A stretch of 64,000 bases of DNA from Curtobacterium sp. 'Ferrero' (lineage in GTDB: Bacteria > Actinomycetota > Actinomycetes > Actinomycetales > Microbacteriaceae). The position numbers and the translations under genes were made by a program. Shown here piece after piece: positions 18,827 through 26,994 of this stretch (within the stretch, counting starts at the first letter, position 1; each line of letters starts with the position of its first letter). The DNA lies in assembly GCF_002412165.1 (NCBI RefSeq), contig NZ_NXIA01000001.1, positions 62,001-126,000 on the forward strand, given 5' to 3'. Under the pieces are notes generated by a model. It worked only from the letters and a program-made list of their open reading frames with translations, was not told the origin of the DNA and did not search any database.

Positions 18827-19306
18827 ATGAGCATCCCCGAGGTCGGCGAACCGGCCCCGACCTTCACCCTGGCCGGCACCGTCGTGCGCTCCGGGACGCG
18901 CACCGACGACGTGTACGACCTGTCCGCCGAGATCGGCCGGACCGTCGTGCTCGCGTTCTACCCCGGTGACGCCACCCCGGTGTGCACCGCTCAACTGTGC
19001 AGCTACCAGGAGGAGCTCGACGGGTTCGCCGACCTCGGGGCCGTCGTGTGGGGCGTCAGTCCGCAGGCGCTGGACTCGCACGAGTCGTTCGCGCGGGGAT
19101 CGTCCCTCACGTTCCCGCTGCTGAGCGACCCGTCCGGCGCCGTCGTGCGGACCTACGGGGTGCGTGCCCCCGGCATCGGCGTCCGGCGGTCGGTGTTCGT
19201 GATCGGGCCGGACGGCATCGTCCGGTGGCGACACGTCGGGCTGGTCGGACTCCGCTTCCCGAAGGCCGAGGTCATCCGCGAACAGATCGAGCTCCTCGTC
19301 GCCTGA
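18827..19306 (+). CDS. Peroxiredoxin (BCP/PrxQ type)
   Basis: A 159-residue thioredoxin-fold peroxidase reducing hydroperoxides in the cytoplasm. The active-site segment YPGDATPVCTAQLCSY places the peroxidatic Cys at 53 and a second Cys at 58, the C-X4-C spacing of atypical 2-Cys PrxQ/BCP enzymes. VFVIGPDGIVRWRHVG near the C-terminus is standard for the AhpC/TSA fold. TACCGT at 18815-18820 is 6 nt before the ATG, indicating leaderless mRNA. Thioredoxin is the likely reductant by family; mycothiol/mycoredoxin is possible in this organism. Confidence 0.88.
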   Translation: MSIPEVGEPAPTFTLAGTVVRSGTRTDDVYDLSAEIGRTVVLAFYPGDATPVCTAQLCSYQEELDGFADLGAVVWGVSPQALDSHESFARGSSLTFPLLSDPSGAVVRTYGVRAPGIGVRRSVFVIGPDGIVRWRHVGLVGLRFPKAEVIREQIELLVA

Positions 19307-19593
19307 TCCTGAGCGGATCGGGTCGGGGTCGGCGTGTCGGTCTCCGGAACCTCCCAGCCTCGGGTATTGACACCCGAACAGGGGGCCGGGACCATTGGTG
19401 GGACGAGAGGTCCACCAGGACTTGCCTCCCCGGAGAATCGGGTCGTCCGGAGATACGCGCCGGTGTGTCACACCCGCTCCCCGGACGTCTCCGGGGAGGC
19501 ACTCTCGTCACACTCGCTCCTTATCACGCCCTCTTCCGCCGCCACAGCGCGCACCGACGGGAGGCACCCGTCACACTCTCCTACGCTGTGTGC
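19307..19593. other. 287-bp gap with small inverted repeats
   Basis: No credible coding sequence. It holds three inverted repeats: CGGGT/ACCCG around 19356, GGTGTG-T-CACACC around 19462-19474, and CTCCCCGG/CCGGGGAG with a 6-nt loop at 19477-19498. The last may end transcription from the peroxiredoxin gene. The right end carries the promoter of the next gene. Confidence 0.45.
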
Positions 19594-20148
19594 GTGACCG
19601 TCATCGTCGTGCCCGGGATGCGCGTCCTCGCCGTGGTGCTCTGGATCGTGTCCGTCGCCCTCGTCCCCCTCGCCGTGCTCGGCGACGGCTCCGCCTGGCT
19701 CGCCCCCGTCCCGAGCGTCTTCATCGCGTTCCTCGCCTGGGCCGTCCTCTGGCGGCCGCGCATCGAGCTCACCGCCGACGCGCTCCGCATCGTCGACGTC
19801 CGCCGCACCAGCACCTATGCCTGGCGCCGCGTCACCGAGGTCCGCACGAAGTACGGCCTCGAGGTCGTCACCAGCGAGGGCGTCCGCCGCACCTGGATCG
19901 CGACGCGACCCACGGCCCGCCTCGGTACGCTGGGGTCCGGCCCCCAGCAGCCGGGAGGCACGGTGCGGCTCACCGTCGACGCCGCGGCAGACGCGGTGCG
20001 CGCGCACATCCCTGCTGCGGCCGCCCAGGACGGCCCGCCCCCGGCGACCGTGACCGCCGCACCGATCGTGCACCGCCCGCACGGGTGGACGGTGGTGGCG
20101 CTCGTCGTGCTCGGCTTCGCCGCGACGATGGCGGCCGCGCAGCTCTGA
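19594..20148 (+). CDS. PH-domain-like membrane protein
   Basis: A 184-residue protein with two N-terminal helices (VLAVVLWIVSVALVPLAVL and VPSVFIAFLAWAVLW), then a domain IELTADALRIVDVRRTSTYAWRRVTEV that matches the bacterial PH/DUF2581-type fold (strand, R-R-x-x, W-x-x-V), and a final helix at the C-terminus. Function unknown. TACGCT at 19582-19587 stands 6 nt before GTG 19594, which decides this start over the in-frame GTG at 19588 and ATG at 19618. A related protein is encoded at 26441-26932. Confidence 0.7.
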   Translation: MTVIVVPGMRVLAVVLWIVSVALVPLAVLGDGSAWLAPVPSVFIAFLAWAVLWRPRIELTADALRIVDVRRTSTYAWRRVTEVRTKYGLEVVTSEGVRRTWIATRPTARLGTLGSGPQQPGGTVRLTVDAAADAVRAHIPAAAAQDGPPPATVTAAPIVHRPHGWTVVALVVLGFAATMAAAQL

Positions 20149-20210
20149 CGCACCCCGCGTCCGAGGCAGGCCGCGCAGCTCTGAAGGGCCCCGCACCTGA
20201 GGCGGGCCGC
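20133..20210. repeat. 36-bp tandem duplication across a stop codon
   Basis: GGCCGCGCAGCTCTGA, the last codons and stop of the PH-like gene (20133-20148), recurs exactly at 20169-20184; the following 20 bp are repeated with changes and a third partial unit starts at 20205. Confidence 0.75.
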
Positions 20211-20267
20211 CCCGCCGGGCGCGAGCCGCGCCTCCAGGCCGGTCACCAGCGGCGTCCGCACGGACGA

Positions 20268-20301
20268 CGACACCCCCGACGCCGAAGCGCCGGGGGTGTC
20301 G
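20268..20301 (-). terminator. Terminator behind peptide-binding protein gene
   Basis: CGACACCCCCG and CGGGGGTGTCG (11-bp perfect arms) with a 12-nt loop, 22 nt past the stop codon of the binding-protein gene. Confidence 0.85.
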
Positions 20302-20322
20302 TGTGCGGTGCGTGTCCGCGGA

Positions 20323-22041
20323 CTACTTCTTGTAGCCCACGTCCTGCCACTTCACCGAGGACTGCTGGAACTGCGCCGGACCGTAGTTCACGAGGTCCTT
20401 GCGGACGCCCCACGCGTAGGGCTCCGGGAACAGCGGGATCGTCCCGGCGAGGGACACGATGACCTTGTCGATCTTGTTCGCGTCCTTGATGCGGGCGCTC
20501 GGGTCGAGCTCACCGTTCGCGGTGTCCCACATCTTGCCCAGGGAGTCGTCGGTGATGCCCATGTAGTTCTGGCCCGAGTCCGCCGGGTAGTAGATCGACT
20601 TGGTGGACGACACCGGGAACGGCGTGCCCTGCCAGGCGAAGTACGTGGCGTCGAAGTCACGCGTCGTCGTGGTGATGTACTTCGTGAAGAAGTCGTCGGT
20701 CGGCACGGTGTCGATCGTCACCTTGAAGCCGGCGAGCTTCGCCTGCTGCTGCACGAGTTGCGCGATGTTCGCCGAGTTCTGGTTGCCCGACGGGATCACG
20801 AAGCGGACGTCGAGCTCCTTGCCGCCCTTGGTCGCGTAGCCGTCGGAACCGATGGTGTAGCCGGCGTCCTCGAGCTTCTTCTTCGCCTTGTCGACGCTGT
20901 AGCCGTACACGCTCGAGGCGTGGTCGACGTAGCCCTTCTGACCCGGCAGGTAGATGAGGTTGTTGAGCACCGTGACCGGGCTCTTCACCGGCGACAGGAT
21001 CGCCTGGGCGAGGACCTCGCGGTTCAGCGACTGCGCGAAGGCCTGACGGACCGCCTTGTCCTTGAAGACGTCCGAGGTGCCGTTCAGCGTGATCTGGCGC
21101 TGCGTCGTGCCGAGCGAGCGCTCGATCTTCGAGTCGGAGCGCGAGTTCGCCGTCTTGAAGTTGTCCGCGGAACCGTTCAGGTTGAACGCGTCGAACTCCT
21201 TGTTGGCGTACGCCTGCGCGACACCGTCACGCGACACCGTCTTGAAGACGATCGTGTCGAGCTTCGGCGTGTCGCCCCACCACTTCGAGTTCTTCTCGAA
21301 GGTCAGGACGCCACCGTTGGCGTCGAACGACTTCACGATGTACGGGCCGCCGGACACGTAGGTCTTGCCGTCCGCCGCGTACGGGCCCTTGGCCCAGGCC
21401 TTGTTGAAGTGGTCGGGGGTGTCGACCGCCCAGTAGGGGTAGATGGTCCCGAGGACGCTCGGCCAGTCGGCGTTGGTCTTCGAGAACGTCATGATGACGT
21501 CGCGCTCGTCCGAGCCCTGCTTGACCGAGTCGATGTCCTCCCACACGTTCGTGGCGAGCGGGGCGAAGGCCTTGTTGGTGCCGTTGAGGGCCTTCCAGTT
21601 GGCCTCGACGTCCTTCTCGGTGATCGGGGTGCCGTCGGACCAGGTGGCCTTCGGGTTGATCTTGATCTCGACGGTCTGCGGGGAGTCCTTCGTCAGCTTC
21701 ACCGACGTGGCGAAGTCCTTGTTGACCTCCCAGTCGCCGTTCTCCTTGAACTGGATGAAGCCGGGCAGGTAGACGCCGGAGATGGTGGCGTCGTCGACGG
21801 TGCCGGAGTCGAGGTTGTTGACCTGGAAGTTCGCAGGAGCCGAGTCGATGGGCAGCGTGAGCGACCCGCCGTCCTTGATCTCGCTGCGGTCGGCCGTGGT
21901 CCAGCCCGTCGACTGCAGTGACGACGTGGCGACTGCCGAGCTGCTTCCTCCGGCGGTCCCGCCGCCCGAGCAGCCCGCGAGCACGAGTGCCGCGGCGGCT
22001 GCTGTGGCGAGCACGGCCGTCGTCTTGATCCTCATTCGCAT
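20323..22041 (-). CDS. Peptide ABC transporter substrate-binding lipoprotein (SBP family 5), system 1
   Basis: A 572-residue extracellular binding protein anchored by a lipid at Cys24 (lipobox LAGC) after the signal peptide MRMRIKTTAVLATAAAAALV. Family 5 hallmarks include KATWSDGTPITEKDVEANWKA, the VRQAFAQSLNRE helix and GYVDHASSVYGYSVDKAKKKLEDAGY. It captures oligopeptides or similar ligands for the divergent permease/ATPase genes that start at 22298. The ATG has GAAAGGGA 9 nt upstream; -35 TTGTTC (22146-22151) and -10 TAGGGT (22124-22129) with a 16-nt spacer are a likely promoter. Confidence 0.9.
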   Translation of the reverse strand: MRMRIKTTAVLATAAAAALVLAGCSGGGTAGGSSSAVATSSLQSTGWTTADRSEIKDGGSLTLPIDSAPANFQVNNLDSGTVDDATISGVYLPGFIQFKENGDWEVNKDFATSVKLTKDSPQTVEIKINPKATWSDGTPITEKDVEANWKALNGTNKAFAPLATNVWEDIDSVKQGSDERDVIMTFSKTNADWPSVLGTIYPYWAVDTPDHFNKAWAKGPYAADGKTYVSGGPYIVKSFDANGGVLTFEKNSKWWGDTPKLDTIVFKTVSRDGVAQAYANKEFDAFNLNGSADNFKTANSRSDSKIERSLGTTQRQITLNGTSDVFKDKAVRQAFAQSLNREVLAQAILSPVKSPVTVLNNLIYLPGQKGYVDHASSVYGYSVDKAKKKLEDAGYTIGSDGYATKGGKELDVRFVIPSGNQNSANIAQLVQQQAKLAGFKVTIDTVPTDDFFTKYITTTTRDFDATYFAWQGTPFPVSSTKSIYYPADSGQNYMGITDDSLGKMWDTANGELDPSARIKDANKIDKVIVSLAGTIPLFPEPYAWGVRKDLVNYGPAQFQQSSVKWQDVGYKK

Positions 22042-22123
22042 GGCGAGGATTCCCTTTCGTTCAGGTTCGCGCCGAAGCGCAGACGCGCGCCAACCCGCGG
22101 GCCGACACGCCTGTTGGAGAAGA

Positions 22124-22151
22124 ACCCTAGTCACATCGGCAGACGGAACAA
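22124..22151 (-). promoter_or_regulatory. Candidate promoter of binding-protein gene, system 1
   Basis: Reading the minus strand: -35 TTGTTC, 16-nt spacer, -10 TAGGGT. The start site would be about 75 nt before the ATG, leaving room for the visible ribosome-binding site. Confidence 0.45.
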
Positions 22152-22202
22152 GAGTGGTCACGTCGGATCGAAACATGCTCGTAACGTCCGCGCCCTAGCG
22201 TC

Positions 22203-22218
22203 GTGGGTGATCACCCAC
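22203..22218. promoter_or_regulatory. Perfect 16-bp palindrome, operator candidate
   Basis: GTGGGTGATCACCCAC lies in the shared promoter region of the two peptide-transporter units. For the rightward unit it ends 17 bp before the TAACCT -10 candidate at 22236-22241, thus over the -35 region; a repressor binding there could control both directions. The regulator is not known. Confidence 0.5.
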
Positions 22219-22297
22219 CGCTGCTCGGAACCGGCTAACCTGTCGCCACCGAACAACGCCGTCCGGACGGACGGCCGCACCCCTGAGGTCCCTGTAC

Positions 22298-23278
22298 ATG
22301 CTTGCTTTCCTCGCGAAGCGGATCGTCAACTACGTGATCCTGACGATCGTCGCGACGACCCTCGGCTACCTGCTCGCCAGTTCCACGCTCAACCCCGCGG
22401 CACGGTTCCTCGGCCGCAACCCCGCGGTCCCGCAGGGCACGATCGACGCGTCGCTGCAGAAGCTCGGCGCCGACCCGAACGTGCCGCTCCTGGTCCGCAC
22501 GTGGAACTGGTGGGCGAACCTCGTCACGCACGGCTCGCTCGGCCTGAGCTCGCGCGGCACCGAGGTCACCGCCGACATCGTCGCCCGCTCCGGCACCAGC
22601 CTCCGCCTGCTCGTGATCGGCACCCTGCTCGGGGCGTTCCTCGGCGTGATGCTCGGCGTCTGGAACGCCGTCCGCCAGTACAAGGCCTCCGACCAGGTGT
22701 CGACGTACCTGTCCTTCGCGGTCCTGGCCACGCCGCCGTTCGTCATCGCCGTCGTGCTGATGATCCTGGCGACGACGCTGAACAACTCGGTCGGCACGCA
22801 GGTGATCAGCTTCACCGGTGAGTACACACCGGGGGTGACCGGGTTCTTCCCCGTCCTCGGCGACCGGTTGGTGCACCTGTTGTTGCCGACGATCTCCCTG
22901 ACGCTCGGCGCGGTCGCCTCGTACTCCCGGTACCAGCGCTCGGCGATGCTCGACGTGCTGTCGAACGACTTCATCCGCACGGCCCGGTCGAAGGGCCGGA
23001 CGCGCGGATCGGCCATCCTCCGGCACGGCGTCCGGGTCGCACTGATCCCGATGTCGACCTTCTTCGCCTACTCCTTCGGCCTCATCCTCACGGGCGCGAG
23101 CATCACCGAATTGGTCTTCTCGTGGCACGGCATGGGTGAGTACTTCGTCCAGAGCATCAGCAACAACGACATCAACGCGGCAGCGGGCACGATCCTCTTC
23201 ACGGCGATCCTCGTGCTCATCGCAGGCACCCTCGCGGACCTGCTCTACGCCGCGCTCGACCCGCGAGTGAGGGTGTGA
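22298..23278 (+). CDS. Peptide ABC transporter permease (DppB type), system 1
   Basis: A 326-residue inner-membrane permease with the BPD_transp_1 fold. An N-terminal helix (IVNYVILTIVATTLGYLLA) is followed by a long periplasmic loop and five helices; the EAA-type coupling loop is at SNDFIRTARSKGRTRGSAILRHGVRVAL. DppB/OppB proteins pair with a DppC partner, here encoded 3 bp downstream. The long first loop and ASSTLNPAARFLGRNP stretch are a little unusual for the family. Confidence 0.88.
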   Translation: MLAFLAKRIVNYVILTIVATTLGYLLASSTLNPAARFLGRNPAVPQGTIDASLQKLGADPNVPLLVRTWNWWANLVTHGSLGLSSRGTEVTADIVARSGTSLRLLVIGTLLGAFLGVMLGVWNAVRQYKASDQVSTYLSFAVLATPPFVIAVVLMILATTLNNSVGTQVISFTGEYTPGVTGFFPVLGDRLVHLLLPTISLTLGAVASYSRYQRSAMLDVLSNDFIRTARSKGRTRGSAILRHGVRVALIPMSTFFAYSFGLILTGASITELVFSWHGMGEYFVQSISNNDINAAAGTILFTAILVLIAGTLADLLYAALDPRVRV

Positions 23279-23281
23279 CCC

Positions 23282-24220
23282 GTGTCCGTACTCGACCCCA
23301 CGACCACGACGACCGCCGGCGACCCGCTGGACGGCAACGCCGGCAAGCCCGCACACCCCGTCGGCACCAAGTCGAACCGCACCCCGCTCTGGCGCAAGGT
23401 GTTCGGAACCTGGCGCGCCCGCATCGGCGGCGGCGCCCTGCTCCTCATCATCCTGTGGGCGTTCGTCGGCCCGCACCTCTACTACTGGAACGCCGTCGAC
23501 TCCGACGGCACCGCGTTCGGCATGCCGCCGAGCGCCGCGCACTGGTTCGGGACGAACGACATCGGCCAGGACATCTACGCGCAGACGCTCGTCGGCCTGC
23601 AGAAGTCGCTGCTCATCGGCCTCATCGCGGGTCCGGCGGCGACGCTCATCGCGGGGATCGTCGGATCGATCGCGGGCTACTTCGGCGGGTTCGTCGACCG
23701 TGCCCTGGTGTGGGGCATCGACCTGCTGCTCGTCATCCCGTCGTTCTACGCCCTCGTGCTCCTCAGCCCGGTGTTCAAGAACCTCAGCTGGGTCGCGATC
23801 ATCATCGGCCTGGCGATCTTCGGCTGGATGATCATGGCGCGCGTGATCCGCGGCCAGACGATGTCGTTGCGCGAGCGCGACTACGTCAAGGCCGCACGGT
23901 TCATGGGCGTGCCCTCGTTCACGATCATCCGGCGGCACATCCTGCCGAACGTCGCCTCGCTGCTCATCATCGACGCCACGCTCGGCGTCGGCGCGATGAT
24001 CCTGTCCGAGAGCGCCCTGAGCTTCTTCGGCTTCGGCATCCAGGTGCCCGACGTGTCGCTCGGCACGCTGCTCGCCGCCGGCAGCCAGTCCGCGGTCACG
24101 CGCCCGTGGCTGTTCGTCCTGCCGGCCGCGACGCTCGTCGCCACCGTCCTCTCCACCAGCCTGCTCGGCGACGCCCTCCGCGACGCCATCGACCCCACCT
24201 CTGGAGCCAACCGTGACTGA
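23282..24220 (+). CDS. Peptide ABC transporter permease (DppC type), system 1
   Basis: A 312-residue permease with a cytoplasmic N-terminus of about 45 residues, the OppC_N helix, the GTNDIGQDIYAQTLVGLQKSL signature and the coupling loop REDYVKAAR-like REREDY/VKAARFMGVPSFTIIRRHILPN. It forms the channel with the DppB-type protein. GTG at 23282 follows the upstream stop by 3 bp; its own stop overlaps the next start by 8 bp, so the three genes are translated from one mRNA. Confidence 0.88.
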   Translation: MSVLDPTTTTTAGDPLDGNAGKPAHPVGTKSNRTPLWRKVFGTWRARIGGGALLLIILWAFVGPHLYYWNAVDSDGTAFGMPPSAAHWFGTNDIGQDIYAQTLVGLQKSLLIGLIAGPAATLIAGIVGSIAGYFGGFVDRALVWGIDLLLVIPSFYALVLLSPVFKNLSWVAIIIGLAIFGWMIMARVIRGQTMSLRERDYVKAARFMGVPSFTIIRRHILPNVASLLIIDATLGVGAMILSESALSFFGFGIQVPDVSLGTLLAAGSQSAVTRPWLFVLPAATLVATVLSTSLLGDALRDAIDPTSGANRD

Positions 24221-26357
24221 GCCGCTGCTCACCGTCTCCGACCTCTCCGTCACGTTCAACCCGTCGACCAAGCCCGTCTACGCCGTCCGCGGGGTGGACT
24301 ACACGGTGAACCAGGGCGAGTTCCTCGGCATCGTCGGCGAGTCCGGGTCGGGCAAGTCGGTGTCGTCGATGGCCGTCATGGGGCTGCTGCCGTCGTCGGC
24401 CAAGGTCGAGGGCAGCATCAGGTTCGACGGCCGCGAGCTCCTCGGACTGAACGACCGCGAGATGTCGACGCTCCGCGGCGGTGACATCGCCATGGTGTTC
24501 CAGGACCCGCTGTCGGCGCTGACGCCCGTGTACACGATCGGGCAGCAGATCGTGGAGGGGCTCCGCCTGCACGACCGAGCGCTCACCCCGCACGCGGCGC
24601 GCACCCGGGCCGAGGAACTCCTGCGCGCGGTCGGCATCCCGAACCCGGCGCGCCGACTCGACGCCTTCCCGCACGAGTTCTCCGGCGGCATGCGACAGCG
24701 CGCGATGATCGCCATCGCCATCGCGAACGACCCGAAACTCATCATCGCCGACGAGCCGACCACGGCGCTCGACGTCACCATCCAGGCGCAGATCCTCGAC
24801 GTCCTGCAGACCGCGAAGGACATGACCGGCGCCGCGGTCGTCCTGATCACGCACGACCTCGGGGTCGTCGCGGGCAACGCGGACCGGGTCGCGGTGATGT
24901 ACGCCGGACGGATCGTCGAGACCGCCCCGGTCGAACCGCTCTTCCGTGAGCCGGTGATGCCGTACACGATCGGCCTGCTCCGCTCGATGCCGAACATGAC
25001 GTCGTCGCGGTCCGAGCGGCTCGTCCCGCTCGAGGGCCGTCCGCCGCTCCTCACGCAGCGGCCCACCGGGTGCCCGTTCGCCGACCGGTGCCCCGCCGTG
25101 CTCGAGGCCTGCCGCGAGGGCGAGCCCGCCCTCATCGCCCCGAGCGTGCCGAACAGCGCCGACAACCCCGTGCTGACCGGTGTGACGCCGACCATCACCA
25201 ACGGCGCCTTCGACGACGAGCACACGGCGGCCTGCATCCGCCGTGACGAGATCGCCGCGGGGACGCTCGCCCGCTCCGAGATCTTCCCGCGACCGGACGA
25301 CGTCCCGGAGGCGTCGATCGACCACGGCGACGACGTCGTGCTGCAGCTCGACGACGTCGTGAAGACGTTCCCGCTCACCAAGGGTGCCGTGTTCCGCCGC
25401 CGCATCGGCGAGGTGCACGCGGTCGACGGCATCTCGCTCACGCTGAAGCGCGGGCAGGTGCTCGGCCTGGTCGGCGAGTCCGGCTGCGGCAAGACGACGA
25501 CCATCATGGAGATCCTCGAGCTCGCCGGAGCACAGCAGGGCACCATCAAGGTCAACGGTGTCGACACCTCGACGCTGTCGAAGAGCGACCGCCGTGCCCT
25601 CCGGAGCGACATCCAGGTGGTCTTCCAGGACCCGATGGCGTCGATCGACCCGCGCCTGGACATCGGTTCCGTGATCGGTGAGCCGCTCACGGTGCACGGC
25701 GTGCCGAAGGACGAGATCCGCCGACGGGTGCGGGACGCCCTCGAGCTCGTCGGTCTCGAGCCGAGCTACATCGACCGGTACCCGCACGAGTTCTCCGGCG
25801 GCCAGCGGCAGCGCATCGGCATCGCCCGGGCGCTCATCGTCGAGCCGAAGATCCTCGTCCTCGACGAACCGGTCTCCGCCCTCGACGTGTCCGTGCAGGC
25901 CGGTGTGATCAACCTGCTCGAGGACCTCAAGCACCGGCTCGGGCTGTCCTACCTGTTCGTCGCGCACGACCTCTCCGTCGTGCGGCACATCGCCGACGAC
26001 GTCGCGGTCATGTACCTCGGACGGATCGTCGAGTACGGCGAGGGCGACAAGGTCTTCGACGACCCGCAGCACCCGTACACGCGTGCACTGCTGTCGGCCG
26101 TCCCGGTGCCGGACCCGTCCGCCGAGGCAGCACGTGGACGCATCCTGCTCGACGGCGACCTGCCCTCCCCCACCGAGAAGATCGAGGGCTGCCGCTTCCG
26201 GACCCGCTGCCCGCTCTACCAGCTCCTCGACGAGGGCCGGCAGCAGCAGTGCCGCTCGGTGGACCCGCGGCTGCAGGACGTGCACGGTCGCGGGGTGGCG
26301 TGCGTCCAGACGGACCAGAACGACCTGCTCACGGAGCGGGCCGCGGCCGTCGCGTAG
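24213..26357 (+). CDS. Fused DppD-DppF peptide ABC transporter ATPase, system 1
   Basis: A 714-residue protein holding both ATPase subunits of a peptide importer in one chain. The first nucleotide-binding domain has Walker A GESGSGKS at about 42-49 and signature FSGGMRQR; it ends with an OppD-type C-terminal cysteine-rich segment GCPFADRCPAVLEAC. The second domain has Walker A GESGCGKTT at about 421-429, signature FSGGQRQR and a second cysteine motif CRFRTRCPLY. Fusion ensures a 1:1 ratio of the two halves. A 48-bp palindrome follows 11 bp after the stop. Confidence 0.92.
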   Translation: MTEPLLTVSDLSVTFNPSTKPVYAVRGVDYTVNQGEFLGIVGESGSGKSVSSMAVMGLLPSSAKVEGSIRFDGRELLGLNDREMSTLRGGDIAMVFQDPLSALTPVYTIGQQIVEGLRLHDRALTPHAARTRAEELLRAVGIPNPARRLDAFPHEFSGGMRQRAMIAIAIANDPKLIIADEPTTALDVTIQAQILDVLQTAKDMTGAAVVLITHDLGVVAGNADRVAVMYAGRIVETAPVEPLFREPVMPYTIGLLRSMPNMTSSRSERLVPLEGRPPLLTQRPTGCPFADRCPAVLEACREGEPALIAPSVPNSADNPVLTGVTPTITNGAFDDEHTAACIRRDEIAAGTLARSEIFPRPDDVPEASIDHGDDVVLQLDDVVKTFPLTKGAVFRRRIGEVHAVDGISLTLKRGQVLGLVGESGCGKTTTIMEILELAGAQQGTIKVNGVDTSTLSKSDRRALRSDIQVVFQDPMASIDPRLDIGSVIGEPLTVHGVPKDEIRRRVRDALELVGLEPSYIDRYPHEFSGGQRQRIGIARALIVEPKILVLDEPVSALDVSVQAGVINLLEDLKHRLGLSYLFVAHDLSVVRHIADDVAVMYLGRIVEYGEGDKVFDDPQHPYTRALLSAVPVPDPSAEAARGRILLDGDLPSPTEKIEGCRFRTRCPLYQLLDEGRQQQCRSVDPRLQDVHGRGVACVQTDQNDLLTERAAAVA

Positions 26358-26368
26358 ACGGTCCGACC

Positions 26369-26416
26369 GACGGACGGGAGGCGCGGTGCCAGCTGGCACC
26401 GCGCCTCCCGTCCGTC
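26369..26416. repeat. 48-bp perfect palindrome, dispersed family copy 2
   Basis: Identical to the copy at 307-354. It lies 11 bp behind the DppDF stop codon and 24 bp from the stop of the converging PH-like gene. A bidirectional terminator fits the position. Confidence 0.9.
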
Positions 26417-26440
26417 CATGGGTCCGTCGCGGACGCGACG

Positions 26441-26932
26441 TCAGACGAGCAGGGCGACCACGCAGAGGACGACGACGACCACTCCGGCGATCACCGCCGG
26501 GGTGTCCCAGCCGCGGACGACGGGCCCGTGCTCGGCCGGGTCGCGACGCTCCGCCCAGCGGTCGCGCAGGACGACGAACTCGTCCGGCTGCCGCAGGACG
26601 CGCGGTTCACCGCGCCGTGCCGGCTTCGGACGGGGCAGCGCGGGACCACCCCAGCAGGTCAGCCGCCGCCCGCCCTCGAGGTCGAGGACGACCTGGTACC
26701 GCATGCGGACGTCCTCGACGGCGCCCCACGGCACCGTGGTGCGGCGCAACGGGTTGACGACGGTGACCGTGTCGCGGTCGAGTCGGATGTGCGGGCGGTA
26801 GGTGAGCACCCAGAGCACCCAGACCAGCGCGGCGAGCGGCCCCACGGCGCGCAGGACGACGTCCCAGCTCCCGCGGACCGCCGCGTCGCCGAGCATGAAC
26901 AGGGCCAGGAGCGCGAGGAGGCCGGACGCCAC
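26441..26932 (-). CDS. PH-domain-like membrane protein
   Basis: At least 163 residues: two helices at the start (LLALLALFML and VLRAVGPLAALVWVLWVL), a PH-like domain (YRPHIRLDRDTVTVVNPLRRTTVPWGAVEDVRM) and a C-terminal helix (PAVIAGVVVVVLCVVALLV), the same layout as 19594-20148. The frame stays open upstream to the DppDF stop at 26995, and LIPLDTNEAGRPVVLRAGRG looks like part of the protein, but only a CTG (26998) would start it there; the GTG at 26932 is the first standard start. It is probably translated as the last gene of the system 2 operon. Confidence 0.6.
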   Translation of the reverse strand: MASGLLALLALFMLGDAAVRGSWDVVLRAVGPLAALVWVLWVLTYRPHIRLDRDTVTVVNPLRRTTVPWGAVEDVRMRYQVVLDLEGGRRLTCWGGPALPRPKPARRGEPRVLRQPDEFVVLRDRWAERRDPAEHGPVVRGWDTPAVIAGVVVVVLCVVALLV

Positions 26933-26994
26933 CGTTCCCCCGCGGCCAGCGCGGAGGACGACGGGACGTCCGGCCTCGTTCGTGTCCAGGGGGA

